In this document: positions 8,259 through 16,888 of the stretch, one piece after another
How the letters are laid out: each line of letters starts with the position of its first letter
How positions within the stretch are numbered: position 1 is the first letter of the stretch
NCBI RefSeq assembly: GCF_022810305.1
Contig: NZ_JALGQH010000002.1
Span: 186,001 to 250,000, forward strand
Source of the DNA: Rhodococcus sp. ARC_M6
GTDB lineage: Bacteria; Actinomycetota; Actinomycetes; Mycobacteriales; Mycobacteriaceae
Direction: 5' to 3'
Length of the DNA: 64,000 nucleotides
Translations under genes and position numbers: made by a program
Notes under the pieces: generated by a model
What the model saw: the letters and a program-made list of their open reading frames with translations, nothing else
The model's database searches: none
Told to the model about the DNA's origin: nothing

Positions 8259-10267
8259 GCGGCCACCTCCTTGACTGTTGTTGTGGTGCGGGCAAATTCA
8301 CCCGCAGCGGACCAAGCGTCGCGTTCAGCGTCGAATGCAACAGCCTGGCCGGCCCGAAATCCGGCGATGGAATCCGCATTATCGGCGAGAAACTGCTCAT
8401 GCTCGGCGAGAGAGAAGGTGCCATCCGTAATCTGCACGCCGCCAGGCCCACCGGCCGCAGTCTCGGCGCGCAGTTCGAGCAGCTCGTCCGGTTCGACGGG
8501 ATACCATGAAATCCGATCGAAGAAACGCAGCAGCCACGGTGTGTCGTGCTCGAACGGACCGGACTTCTCGGGATACCGGTGGTTCCAGACCTGCGTGGTG
8601 CGTCCCACGAACTGGTAACCGCCAGGCCCCTCCATGCCGTAAATGCACAGGTACGCGCCGCCGATTCCGACTGCGTTCTCCGGCGTCCAGGTGCGTGCCG
8701 GGTTGTATTTTGTCGTGACCAGTCGATGCCGCGGATCGAGCGGCGTAGCGACCGGCGCACCGAGATAGACATCGCCGAGCCCGAGCACAAGATATTCGGC
8801 GTCGAAAACCGTGTCGAAGACATCGGCAACCGAGTCCAGTCCGTTCATCCGCCGGATGAATTCGATGTTCCAGGGGCACCACGGCGCATCGGCGCGCACG
8901 CCGTGCATGTACCGCTTGATTGCTTCCCTCGTCGACGGGTCGTCCCAGGACAGGGGCATCCGCACTGACCGGCTGGGCACGACGAGTTCGGATGAGTCCG
9001 GGATCTGTTCTTCGGCCTCGGCGAGCAAGCCCATCAGCTTCGACACGGGCAGCACGTCCGGGTCGACGCGCACCTGAAGCGACCGGATGCCCGGCGTGAG
9101 ATCGAGCAGTCCGGCCGGCTTTTCGGCCTCCAAACGCTGATGCAAAGCGTGCGCCCGCGCCCGAAGCGCGAGGTCGAGCGTCATGTCCCCGTATTCGACG
9201 AGCACGTTGTCGTCACCGGAGCGGCGGTAGGTCACCGCGGTTGCACCGTCGCGCCGGGCGATCACGCCGTCATCTCCGTCGCCGCCGGCACCGAATACCG
9301 CCGGCTGACTTGCGCGACGACGCAGACCCAGTTGACGCTTCGACGCGGCCCGCTCAGCCCGGATCGGTACGAACCGGATGGTGTCGCCGGGGCTCAGTTG
9401 CCCGAGCTTCCACCGTTCCGCCGATACAACCGTGACGGGGCAGACAAATCCTCCGAGGCTCGGTCCGTCGGGTCCGAGCAGGATCGGAGTGTCACCGGTG
9501 AAATCGAGCGCACCCACCGAGTAGGCGTTGTCGTGAATGTTGGAGGGGTGCAGGCCTGCCTCGCCGCCGTCACCGCGCGCCCAGTCCGGCTGCGGACCGA
9601 TCAACCGGACCCCGGTGCGGTCGGAGTTGAAGTGCACCTCGTAGTCCGTGGCGTACAGAGTGTCGATGTCCTGGCGGGTGAAGAACTCCGGCGCACCGTG
9701 GGGCCCCTCGGTGACAGCGATCTCCCAGCGGCCACCGATCGCAGGCACGTGCTCCATCGGAACCGGCTGGGCGTCATCAGGATTGGAAGGGCCCGCGCCG
9801 CAGTGCAACACATCCCCCTCGCGTAGTGTCCGGCCCTCGAGACCGCCGAACTTGCCGAGGGTGAACGTCGCCCCGCTGCCCAGATAATCCGGCACGTCGA
9901 TGCCGCCGCGCACCAGCACGTAGATCCGCAGTCCCGGTCCGGAGGCTGCCCCGACATCGAGAACGCCGCCGGCCGGAATCTGCACCGGCGCCCAAGTCCG
10001 CACCGGAACACCGTCCACCAGGACGGTGGCGGGTGCACCGGTGACGCAGACTTCCGTTGCCTCGGCGAAGCGCAATGCGGGACCGGCCATCGTGCATTCG
10101 AGTCCAGCCGCCCCCTCCTCATTGCCGAGTGCAACGTTGCCCAGTCGGAAGGACAGGTCGTCCATCGGCCCCGACGGGGGCACACCGATCTGCCAGTAGC
10201 CGACACGACCGGGCCAGTCCTGGACTGTGCTCAACATGCCCGGACGTTGCACGGTGATCTCGGTCAT
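8255..10267 (-). CDS. Biotin-dependent carboxyltransferase (KipA-KipI fusion), urea/guanidine carboxylase CT portion
   Basis: A 670-residue protein equal to the carboxyltransferase half of urea or guanidine carboxylase. The N-terminal KipA-like domain (ITVQRPGMLSTVQDWPGRVG, IGVPPSGPMDDLSFRLGN) runs to about residue 320. The KipI-like domain follows (RVDPDVLPVSKLMGL, CPWNIEFIRRMNG, GDVYLGAPVATPLDPRHRL). The tail ends with FRAGQAVAFDAERDAWSAAGEF, where complete enzymes continue into the biotin carrier domain. I see no biotin carboxylase domain and no AMKM biotinylation site, so biotin loading must come from a protein outside this window, or the activity differs. Confidence 0.88.
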   Translation of the reverse strand: MTEITVQRPGMLSTVQDWPGRVGYWQIGVPPSGPMDDLSFRLGNVALGNEEGAAGLECTMAGPALRFAEATEVCVTGAPATVLVDGVPVRTWAPVQIPAGGVLDVGAASGPGLRIYVLVRGGIDVPDYLGSGATFTLGKFGGLEGRTLREGDVLHCGAGPSNPDDAQPVPMEHVPAIGGRWEIAVTEGPHGAPEFFTRQDIDTLYATDYEVHFNSDRTGVRLIGPQPDWARGDGGEAGLHPSNIHDNAYSVGALDFTGDTPILLGPDGPSLGGFVCPVTVVSAERWKLGQLSPGDTIRFVPIRAERAASKRQLGLRRRASQPAVFGAGGDGDDGVIARRDGATAVTYRRSGDDNVLVEYGDMTLDLALRARAHALHQRLEAEKPAGLLDLTPGIRSLQVRVDPDVLPVSKLMGLLAEAEEQIPDSSELVVPSRSVRMPLSWDDPSTREAIKRYMHGVRADAPWCPWNIEFIRRMNGLDSVADVFDTVFDAEYLVLGLGDVYLGAPVATPLDPRHRLVTTKYNPARTWTPENAVGIGGAYLCIYGMEGPGGYQFVGRTTQVWNHRYPEKSGPFEHDTPWLLRFFDRISWYPVEPDELLELRAETAAGGPGGVQITDGTFSLAEHEQFLADNADSIAGFRAGQAVAFDAERDAWSAAGEFARTTTTVKEVAA

Positions 10268-10917
10268 CGCTGCTCCTCGGGCCGGGTGACGATCATTCGC
10301 ACCGGAGTGGGGTCGAAACCGTTGCAGGGGTTGTTGATCTGGGGGCAGTTCGATACCAGGACCAGCGTGTCGATCTCGGCACGGAGGGCCAGTCGCTTAC
10401 CGGGTGCGGACAGTCCGTCGACGATGCCGAGGGTGCCGTCCGCGTCGACGGGAACATTCATGAAGAAGTTGATATTCGAGACCAGGTCCCGTTTGCCGAG
10501 TCCCCACTTGGCGCCCTCGATCAGAAAGTTCTCGACGCAGGCGTGTTGGTGCTTGGTGTGGTGGCCGTAGCGCAGGGTGTTCGACTCCTGGGAACAGGCG
10601 CCGCCGACGGTGTCGTGGTTGCCCACCTCGTCGGCGACCAGAGTCATCAGCGCCGTGCCGTCGTCGGCCCGAAGCACGGACCCTGTCGTCAGAAACAGAT
10701 TGCGCTGTGCCGCAACGGTGGCCGCTGCCGAGTATCGGAGGCCGTGATCGTCAGCAGCATAGAAGAGGGAGTCGACGGCCTGATTGCCGTGCAGGTCCAC
10801 GATGGTCAGGATGTCTCCGGCCCGCACGATCGTGGACCAGGGCCCGCGGGCGCCGACAGTCTCGTCGAGGATCACGGTTCCGGGGACAAGGGCGGGAGTG
10901 TCTACAGCGGTGGTCAT
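10264..10917 (-). CDS. DUF1989 protein, urea-amidolyase-associated protein 2 / carboxyguanidine deiminase subunit
   Basis: A 217-residue DUF1989 protein (DLHGNQAVDSLFYAADDHGLRYSAA, Cys-rich GNHDTVGGACSQESN, NINFFMNVPVDADG). DUF1989 pairs beside urea-carboxylase-like genes were long called UAAP1/UAAP2. They have since been shown to be carboxyguanidine deiminase subunits CgdA/CgdB that turn carboxyguanidine into allophanate. The His and Cys residues in the GNHD...C stretch fit a metal site. It overlaps its neighbours by 4 bases on both sides, so the operon is tightly coupled. Confidence 0.86.
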   Translation of the reverse strand: MTTAVDTPALVPGTVILDETVGARGPWSTIVRAGDILTIVDLHGNQAVDSLFYAADDHGLRYSAAATVAAQRNLFLTTGSVLRADDGTALMTLVADEVGNHDTVGGACSQESNTLRYGHHTKHQHACVENFLIEGAKWGLGKRDLVSNINFFMNVPVDADGTLGIVDGLSAPGKRLALRAEIDTLVLVSNCPQINNPCNGFDPTPVRMIVTRPEEQR

Positions 10918-11783
10918 TTGACGTCCCTTCCGAGCTGGGTTTCATTGACGGGCGTGGCGGCGTTCCAGGCGTCTTCGGTGTTGAGAACCGCCCGGAGGTA
11001 CTCGGGGTCGTTATTCGGCAAGGATTCGAGGTCTGCGGGCGCAGCCCAGGCCAGAACTTCGAGTGCCGTCGTGCTGAACGTGGATGCCGGGTCGAGAGGA
11101 TGGGCGGTGTTCGCGATCAGCACGATCACCGGCAGGTGAATCAACAGTTCCAGTTCCCGGCCGGCGCCGGCATTTCCGGTGCTGACAAGCGCACCGTCAG
11201 GGTCGACCCGCACTCCGTGGAACAAGGTGAGCACGGGCGGAAGGTCGCGGGCAGTCAGGCCGTGCTTGGCTCCCGCCAGCTTCAGAAGTTCTCGGCCGGC
11301 GGGTGCGCTCGAGTGCGCGGATCCCTCGCCGTACTTCGCAGTGTTCGTGGCCAATGACGTAGTTCCACAGAACGCGTCGTGGTGACCGGAGGTGTCGGCA
11401 ATGACGGTAGCCAGAACTCGACCCTGGTCGGAGAGCAGCGGATGGCCGACGCTCAGATACGCCTGCCACGGCACCTTGACCGTGTCGGCGATATTGAGTC
11501 GCTCGTGTGGGGCGTCGGCCCGGTAGACCAACAGGTTGGCGCAAGCGCTGCCATCGATGTCGCGCAACCGGATTCGAGTGCCACGGGCCAACACCTTCGA
11601 GGTATATCGACCGCCGGGCACGGTCTCCGCCCAGGTCAGCCGGTCGGCGTCAATACCGGCGGGAGGTGTTGGCCAGGCGGAGGCCGGTAGGACAGGCATC
11701 GAGTCCGTGATCGCGCCGGCCTGCGAGCGGGCATGGTCGCGAGCGGCCGCCGTTGTGTCGGTATGGGTACTGCTGGTGGTCAC
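10914..11783 (-). CDS. DUF1989 protein, urea-amidolyase-associated protein 1 / carboxyguanidine deiminase subunit
   Basis: The larger DUF1989 partner, 289 residues from the GTG at 11781-11783, which overlaps the permease stop. Key stretches are PGGRYTSKVLARGTRIRLRDIDGSACANLLVYRADAPHERLN, TSGHHDAFCGTTSLATNTAKYGEGS and LTLFHGVRVDPDGAL. Together with the 10264-10917 product it would form the heteromeric carboxyguanidine deiminase. The frame is open upstream, but that part overlaps the permease gene and shows no family similarity. Confidence 0.86.
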   Translation of the reverse strand: MTTSSTHTDTTAAARDHARSQAGAITDSMPVLPASAWPTPPAGIDADRLTWAETVPGGRYTSKVLARGTRIRLRDIDGSACANLLVYRADAPHERLNIADTVKVPWQAYLSVGHPLLSDQGRVLATVIADTSGHHDAFCGTTSLATNTAKYGEGSAHSSAPAGRELLKLAGAKHGLTARDLPPVLTLFHGVRVDPDGALVSTGNAGAGRELELLIHLPVIVLIANTAHPLDPASTFSTTALEVLAWAAPADLESLPNNDPEYLRAVLNTEDAWNAATPVNETQLGRDVK

Positions 11784-13303
11784 TTCGTGGCTCCAATCGT
11801 GACAGGGTTCGGAACGGTTTTGCCGCGTGGGTAGCAGAAACTGCCCACCAAGACGACGGCAATAACGGTGATCGGGGCGGCCCATTGCAGGATGGGCATA
11901 TCGCCGGAGGGATTAAAGATTTCGGCGCGCGGCCAGGACAGGTTGATCACCATCGCTGCGCCGTAGAGCACTGCGGCAATGTTGATGGGGATACCGAAGA
12001 CGCCCAGCGAGAACAGCTTGCGACCCTCGGAGTCGTACTGCACGTCGCCGTACGGCCAGCCCTGCAAACGGCGACGCAGCAGCGGAACTGTAACCATGAG
12101 GTACGCCAGATAGATGAGTACGATGCAGACGCTCGACAGGGTGGTGAAGATTGCCGAGTTTCCGACGTTCACGGCGAGTACCAGGATGCAGGCGATCCCG
12201 ATCAGTACCGATGGAGCGATCGGAGTTCCGGTGCGGGCGTTGACTTTCGCGAGTGTCTTCGATGCGGGCAGACGGCCGTCGCGGGCCATCGAGAACATCA
12301 GCCGGGATGCCGCGGTCTGGATCGCCAGGGTGCACACAAAGACCGCGATCGCCACGTCGATCAGCAGCAGGGTTCCCCACGGAGAGCTCAGGATCGCGCC
12401 GAGCACGTACGGCAAACCTTCGCTGGCAAGTCGGCCGTCGGTCAGGCTGGGCGCGGCCATCAGTGCGCCGACGATCATCAGGCCACCGCCGAGAGCGGAG
12501 ACGGACAGAGCCAGGCGGATGGTCCGCGGCGCGACGCGGCGCGGATTGTGGGTCTCCTCAGCGAGCTCACCCGCCGAGCCGAAGCCGACCATGACGTACG
12601 CGGCCATCAAACCGGAGACGATCCAAGCCCAGATGTAGCCCGGCTCGGTGCCGGCGGCGCCCGTATCGAACACAACCTGCGGACCGCGCTGAGCATGGGT
12701 GAAGAACATGCCGACCACCGCGATGACGCCGATGATCTCGCAGGTCACGCCGATGTTGTTGATGCGCGACATCCAGTTGACACCAACGCAGTTGATCGCC
12801 GTCGTAAGCACCAACAGCACTGAGCCGAGCAGCACCGCGTTGGTCGCACCACTGGACGAGGTGAGTGAGCTGTCCTCGCCGACGATCTGGAATCCGCTCC
12901 ACACGTTCGGCAGCACCACCTGCAGCGCGATGGCCGCGGCCGAAGCAGTGACGATCTGCGCGATGATCATGAACCAGCCGGCGAACCAGCCGATGATCTC
13001 GCCGCCCATCCGCCGCGCCCACTGGTAGATCGCCCCCGAAATCGGGTACCGCGCAGCAAGTTCGGCAAAGCACAGCGCAACCATGAACTGGCCGAGGAAC
13101 ACGCAGGGCCAGGTCCAGAAGAATGCTGGTCCTGCGAAGCCGAATCCGAGCCCGAACAGCTGGAAGATCGTGGTGAGGATGGAGACGAACGAGAAGCCTG
13201 CGGCGAACGAGGCAAACTTGCCGAGCGAGCGATGCAGTTGCTGCTCGTAGCCGAACTCGGCGAGGTCGTTGTCGTCGCTGGGCTTAGGTGCCGCGATCGT
13301 CAT
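11780..13303 (-). CDS. APC-superfamily amino acid/amine permease
   Basis: A 507-residue transporter with about 12 hydrophobic segments of the APC fold. The start (FAGFSFVSILTTIFQLFGLGF...GPAFFWTWP) is typical of the amino-acid/choline transporter branch. As the first gene of the operon with DUF1989, carboxyltransferase and allophanate hydrolase genes, it probably imports the nitrogen compound, possibly guanidine or a related amine. The substrate is inferred only from context. AGGAG lies 7 bases before the ATG. Confidence 0.88.
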   Translation of the reverse strand: MTIAAPKPSDDNDLAEFGYEQQLHRSLGKFASFAAGFSFVSILTTIFQLFGLGFGFAGPAFFWTWPCVFLGQFMVALCFAELAARYPISGAIYQWARRMGGEIIGWFAGWFMIIAQIVTASAAAIALQVVLPNVWSGFQIVGEDSSLTSSSGATNAVLLGSVLLVLTTAINCVGVNWMSRINNIGVTCEIIGVIAVVGMFFTHAQRGPQVVFDTGAAGTEPGYIWAWIVSGLMAAYVMVGFGSAGELAEETHNPRRVAPRTIRLALSVSALGGGLMIVGALMAAPSLTDGRLASEGLPYVLGAILSSPWGTLLLIDVAIAVFVCTLAIQTAASRLMFSMARDGRLPASKTLAKVNARTGTPIAPSVLIGIACILVLAVNVGNSAIFTTLSSVCIVLIYLAYLMVTVPLLRRRLQGWPYGDVQYDSEGRKLFSLGVFGIPINIAAVLYGAAMVINLSWPRAEIFNPSGDMPILQWAAPITVIAVVLVGSFCYPRGKTVPNPVTIGATK

Positions 13304-13316
13304 AGGTTCTCCTGAG

Positions 13317-13362
13317 AGGGACGGTGGGCGGTATTTCTGTCAGTTGATAGTTTTCCGTCCCT
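13317..13362 (-). promoter_or_regulatory. Leader stem-loop abutting the permease ribosome binding site
   Basis: In the mRNA sense the leader has AGGGACGG (13362-13355), a 30-nt loop, and a perfectly complementary CCGTCCCT (13324-13317). The 3' arm ends a few bases before the AGGAG of the permease gene. Such a stem could modulate access to the ribosome binding site. I looked for the conserved blocks of the guanidine-I (ykkC) riboswitch and for ACGR-loop guanidine-II hairpins and did not find a convincing match. Confidence 0.3.
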
Positions 13363-13427
13363 TCGTTCCCACGCGGTGTCCCGCACGTTTCCCCGTGTAG
13401 CAATTACGTTGCGAGTCCATGACTTCC

Positions 13428-13443
13428 GTTAACGAGAAGTTTC
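13428..13443 (-). promoter_or_regulatory. Possible GlnR-type nitrogen box
   Basis: The minus strand reads GAAAC, six bases, TTAAC. This resembles the GTnAC-n6-GaAAC half-sites bound by the actinobacterial nitrogen regulator GlnR. It sits about 130 bases upstream of the permease and in the shared divergent promoter region with the CBS-nucleotidyltransferase gene. The match is short and imperfect, so this is only a candidate that fits a nitrogen-assimilation operon. Confidence 0.22.
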
Positions 13444-13504
13444 CGAACCCTCACACCGGCAGTCGGTGACGCAGGGCGTCGCAGCACAGCCTTAGATAGG
13501 GGAC

Positions 13505-14902
13505 ATGAACGTCGTCCGCGATCCATCCATGCGCCCGGTCGGTGAGCTGTTGCGCGGGCCGGCACTGACCTGCACGCCCCAGACAACTGCCGCCGACGCC
13601 GCCCGCGCCATGACATCCGCCGGCCGGCGCTACGTACTCGTTCCACTCGGCGACGGCCGGCTCGGCATCTTCACGGACGGGGACCTGCGCCGGCGGGTCG
13701 TCGCTGCCGGACTTAGTACGACAACTCCCATCGCCGCGGTGATGACCACCCCCGTGCACACGGCGACTACCGACCGCCTGGGCGCGGACGTGCTGCTCGA
13801 CATGCTCGAACGCGGTGTGCGGCATCTACCAGTCTTGTCCGAGCGGGGCGACGTTCTCGGCGTGGTCGAGGACGCCGACCTGTTTGCCACCGCCACGCGG
13901 AGCGGATTCCTGCTGCGAGGCAGCATTTCCCGAGCGGCTGATGCCGACGAGTTGGTGGCTGCGACCGCGCGGATACCGAAGTTCGTGGTCGGGCTGTGGC
14001 GAGCGCGAGTGGCAGCGCTCGACGTCAGCGCCATCACGTCGGTGATCATGGACGCCGCAATCACCCGCGCCGCCTACCTACTCGCCGACTCTCGTCCCGA
14101 ATCTGGTTCCACTTGGCTCTCCCTCGGCAGTATCGCCCGCCGCGAGGCCATGCCCAGCTCCGACGTCGACAGCGCCTTGATCTGGGCAGACGACGATCCG
14201 GAACGGCAGGCCCGCGAACTCGAGTACGGGAATCAGGTGCACGAACTGTTGGAACGCTGCGGGCTCCCGTCAGACGCCAACGGGGCGGTGACGTCGAGCC
14301 CACGGTTCGCGCGTTCCGAATCCGAGTGGCTGCGTGGGCTCGGCGGCTGGCTCGCTGATCCGTACTCCGATCAGGGCGTGGTCATGGTGTCGCTGCTCGC
14401 CGACAGCCGCGTCGCGTTCGGCGACAACCGGCTCGCCCTCTCCCCCGCCGTCTTCGAGCGGCTGAGTCCGGAACCACTGCGACTGCTGCTGAAGGAGGCC
14501 GTCGAAGGCAAGGCCCGGATGCACTCGCTTCGCGAACGACTCACCCGCCGAGCCAATACTGTCGACATCAAAGCGCAGGGCGTCATGCCGATCGTGAACA
14601 TCGCGCGATGGGCCGGGCTTGCGGCCGGCTGCACCGACCCGTCCACCGCAGTTCGGTTGCGAATTGCAGCAGGCGCCGGGGCATTGCCGGACGACGACGC
14701 AGCAGTACTCGCGGAGTCGTTCGACGCGCTGGCCCAGATCCGGTTGCGGCACCAGTGCGAGCAGATTGACCGCGGCGAAACCCCGACCGACGTCGCCCAG
14801 TTGGACTCCCTGACACCGCTGCATCGGAGCCTGCTCGCGAGTGCGGTTCGCGAGATAGCCGGGGTGCAGCGCAAACTCGCCTACGCCGGGCCTCCGACAT
14901 GA
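13505..14902 (+). CDS. CBS-domain DUF294 nucleotidyltransferase-like protein
   Basis: A 465-residue signalling protein with two CBS motifs in the first 130 residues (RRYVLVPLGDGRLGIFTDGDLRRRV; RHLPVLSERGDVLGVVEDADLF). A DUF294 nucleotidyltransferase-like domain follows (LSLGSIARREAMPSSDVDSALIW, carrying G-S and D-x-D residues), then the DUF294 C-terminal helical domain. The family is related to GlnD/GlnE-type regulators; CBS pairs usually bind adenosine nucleotides. Its end overlaps the start of the Fic gene (ATGA), so an operon with Fic and TetR is clear. It is divergent from the nitrogen operon. Confidence 0.85.
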   Translation: MNVVRDPSMRPVGELLRGPALTCTPQTTAADAARAMTSAGRRYVLVPLGDGRLGIFTDGDLRRRVVAAGLSTTTPIAAVMTTPVHTATTDRLGADVLLDMLERGVRHLPVLSERGDVLGVVEDADLFATATRSGFLLRGSISRAADADELVAATARIPKFVVGLWRARVAALDVSAITSVIMDAAITRAAYLLADSRPESGSTWLSLGSIARREAMPSSDVDSALIWADDDPERQARELEYGNQVHELLERCGLPSDANGAVTSSPRFARSESEWLRGLGGWLADPYSDQGVVMVSLLADSRVAFGDNRLALSPAVFERLSPEPLRLLLKEAVEGKARMHSLRERLTRRANTVDIKAQGVMPIVNIARWAGLAAGCTDPSTAVRLRIAAGAGALPDDDAAVLAESFDALAQIRLRHQCEQIDRGETPTDVAQLDSLTPLHRSLLASAVREIAGVQRKLAYAGPPT

Positions 14903-15717
14903 CGGAGCTGACCGAGGTTCAGCGGCACGCAGTCAAGCAGACCGTGGCCGCCGAAAGGCTCGAGGGCTGGCAACCCGGCGACAACGACCTCGCTGATCTG
15001 GAATTGCTGGCCGTCGGCACGCTCACCCTCGCGGACCACATCGAACGTCACCGCCGAGACGCCGCCGCACGGACGGTCCCACACCGGCGACGTCGAATGG
15101 CGCTACCCCGCCCATACCTGGTCACGGGAACCACTGTGCTGCGCAACAACTTCGGATTCCGGGACTCTGCCCAATTGCGGGACGTCGAGTTTGCCGTGAC
15201 CGCTGCCCGGCTGCTACAAGCCCACCTTCGGCCGGCACCGTCTCCACGTTTGGTGGACGCCGACCATATCTTCGCGCTCCACCGACACGTGTTCGGTGAC
15301 GTATTCGGCTGGGCGGGGCAACAACGCATCGTCGATATCACCAAGAACGGCGACACCTTCGCGCCGATCGGGATGATCCACCGTTACCTGCGTGAGGTCG
15401 AGATCGCGGTTGCCGCGACAAATTGGTATCGCGTCGACCGTGGCCGCCTGGCCTACGCACTGGCAACCGTCTACGTCACCTACAACCATGCACATCCCTT
15501 TCGTGAAGGCAACGGCCGCACCGGCACCCTGCTGCTGCACCAGCTCACCGGATCGACCGGATTCCTCCTGGACCTGTCGAGCATCAATGCTGCGGAATGG
15601 GTTGCCAGCTCACGTGACTCGGCTCCATTCCGCCGCACCGGCGCACCGTCGCCTCGCCCACTGATCCCACTGCTGCGACGCGCGCTCATAGACCGTTGCG
15701 ATGGAAGGATGGTGTGA
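14899..15717 (+). CDS. Fic/DOC family AMP-transferase-like protein
   Basis: A 272-residue Fic protein with the complete active motif HPFREGNGRTG (His base, Asn/Arg nucleotide contacts), so it should be able to transfer AMP or another nucleotide moiety. DVFGWAGQQRIVDITKNGDTFAP is the flap that positions the target side chain. The N-terminal 60 residues resemble the VbhA-type antitoxin helix (AERLEGWQPGDND...VGTLTLADHI). In the inhibitory (S/T)xxxE(G/N) pattern the first position is Ala, so autoinhibition may be weak. It is coupled on both sides by 1-4 base overlaps. Confidence 0.9.
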   Translation: MTELTEVQRHAVKQTVAAERLEGWQPGDNDLADLELLAVGTLTLADHIERHRRDAAARTVPHRRRRMALPRPYLVTGTTVLRNNFGFRDSAQLRDVEFAVTAARLLQAHLRPAPSPRLVDADHIFALHRHVFGDVFGWAGQQRIVDITKNGDTFAPIGMIHRYLREVEIAVAATNWYRVDRGRLAYALATVYVTYNHAHPFREGNGRTGTLLLHQLTGSTGFLLDLSSINAAEWVASSRDSAPFRRTGAPSPRPLIPLLRRALIDRCDGRMV

Positions 15718-16409
15718 TGACCACTACCGGAGCCGGTCGACCCAGGCTGTCGACACGCAAGCGTCCCGGAGCAACTGCGCGCGACGAGATCCTGGATGCG
15801 GCGGCCGAGCTATTCACAACCGGCGGTTTCACCACCACATCGACGCGGATGATCGCCGATGCGGTGGGCATCAGGCAGGCATCTCTCTATCACCACTTCG
15901 CGAACAAGGAAGACCTGCTGGCGGCACTGCTGGTAGAGACGGTCACCTCCCCCGTCGCATTCGCACAGCAACTGTCCGAGAGGGAGGAACCTGCCACAGT
16001 GCGTATGTACGCCCTGACATGGTTCGACGCCCATCAACTCGCGACCTCGCGATGGAACCTCGGCGCCCTCTATCTTCTTCCGGAGTTGCGGTCCGAGAGA
16101 TTCGAGCCGTTCCGCGCCCAACGAGGCACACTCATGGACCTCTACACAGAGTTCGCCCGAGACACGCTGATCCAGATCGATCCGCTCCGCGATGCCGATC
16201 TCCGTATCGCTCAGTTGCCGTTCCGTCTCGTCGAGACCGTGATCAACACACGGTCGGACGTCGAGGCGGAAAGCGCCGGCACCCCACCATCTCCCGACAT
16301 CATCGCAGACGCGGCAATGAGGGTCCTCGGGTGGACGGGATCTATCGCTGAGCTTGCTTCTCGCACAACGAGATTTATCGCTGACTACGAGGGATACCAA
16401 GGAATGTGA
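15717..16409 (+). CDS. TetR family transcriptional regulator
   Basis: A 230-residue regulator from the ATG at 15717-15719, which overlaps the Fic stop by one base. The N-terminal DNA-binding domain is complete (ATARDEILDAAAELFTTGGFTTTSTRMIADAVGIRQASLYHHFANKEDLLAALL), followed by a ligand-binding helical domain of usual length. As the third gene of the CBS-nucleotidyltransferase/Fic operon it probably controls this operon. No clear dyad operator was found upstream of 13505. Confidence 0.88.
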   Translation: MTTTGAGRPRLSTRKRPGATARDEILDAAAELFTTGGFTTTSTRMIADAVGIRQASLYHHFANKEDLLAALLVETVTSPVAFAQQLSEREEPATVRMYALTWFDAHQLATSRWNLGALYLLPELRSERFEPFRAQRGTLMDLYTEFARDTLIQIDPLRDADLRIAQLPFRLVETVINTRSDVEAESAGTPPSPDIIADAAMRVLGWTGSIAELASRTTRFIADYEGYQGM

Positions 16410-16485
16410 GTTGGATATCCAACTGATCGCTGACGGCGGTGGTTGGGTGCGACACGGCTGGCAATTCAGGCATGACGAACCATCG

Positions 16486-16812
16486 CTAGTCTCCGATGTA
16501 TCCAGTTTCGGGGTTGATCTGGAGAAGGAAATCGCGGATCGACTCGCGATGCTCGGCAATCGTGGGCGTCTCGAGTGCAGCGGATGGTGAGTTCGCTAGG
16601 TCTAGAACGCTGCCATAGGCCACGTGCCGCGAGCTCGAAAATCCGTACCCTTTGTTCGGTCCGGATTCCCAGTCGTAATCACATGCGCCCGGTTCGTCTC
16701 GACGGAGCGTCACAGAGAAGATCTCCCCGTCAACATTCAAGCTGAAGGGCCCATCATGTGCAGTCGGACGGCTGTCACCCGCCAACTCGTCGCGATCCTC
16801 GGTATTCATCAT
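16486..16812 (-). CDS. Hypothetical protein
   Basis: A 108-residue soluble protein (FSLNVDGEIFSVTLRRDEPGACDYDWESGPNKGYGFSSS ... HRESIRDFLLQINPETGYIGD). The composition is protein-like, and I associate the C-terminal pattern IRDFL-x-I-x-PETGY with small actinobacterial hypothetical proteins. No function can be assigned. The gene is isolated between the TetR gene and the DUF222-HNH gene. Confidence 0.6.
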   Translation of the reverse strand: MMNTEDRDELAGDSRPTAHDGPFSLNVDGEIFSVTLRRDEPGACDYDWESGPNKGYGFSSSRHVAYGSVLDLANSPSAALETPTIAEHRESIRDFLLQINPETGYIGD

Positions 16813-16888
16813 CCGAGCCTGTCACAAGAGCACACACTGGCCTCCCGAATTATCTCGACCGCAGCGCCTCGCACCCGAAAAAATAGCG

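Noticed and set aside
13304-13500. Guanidine-I (ykkC) or guanidine-II riboswitch before the nitrogen operon
   Set aside because: The conserved ykkC blocks and paired ACGR loops are not present. Only a simple stem-loop could be supported.
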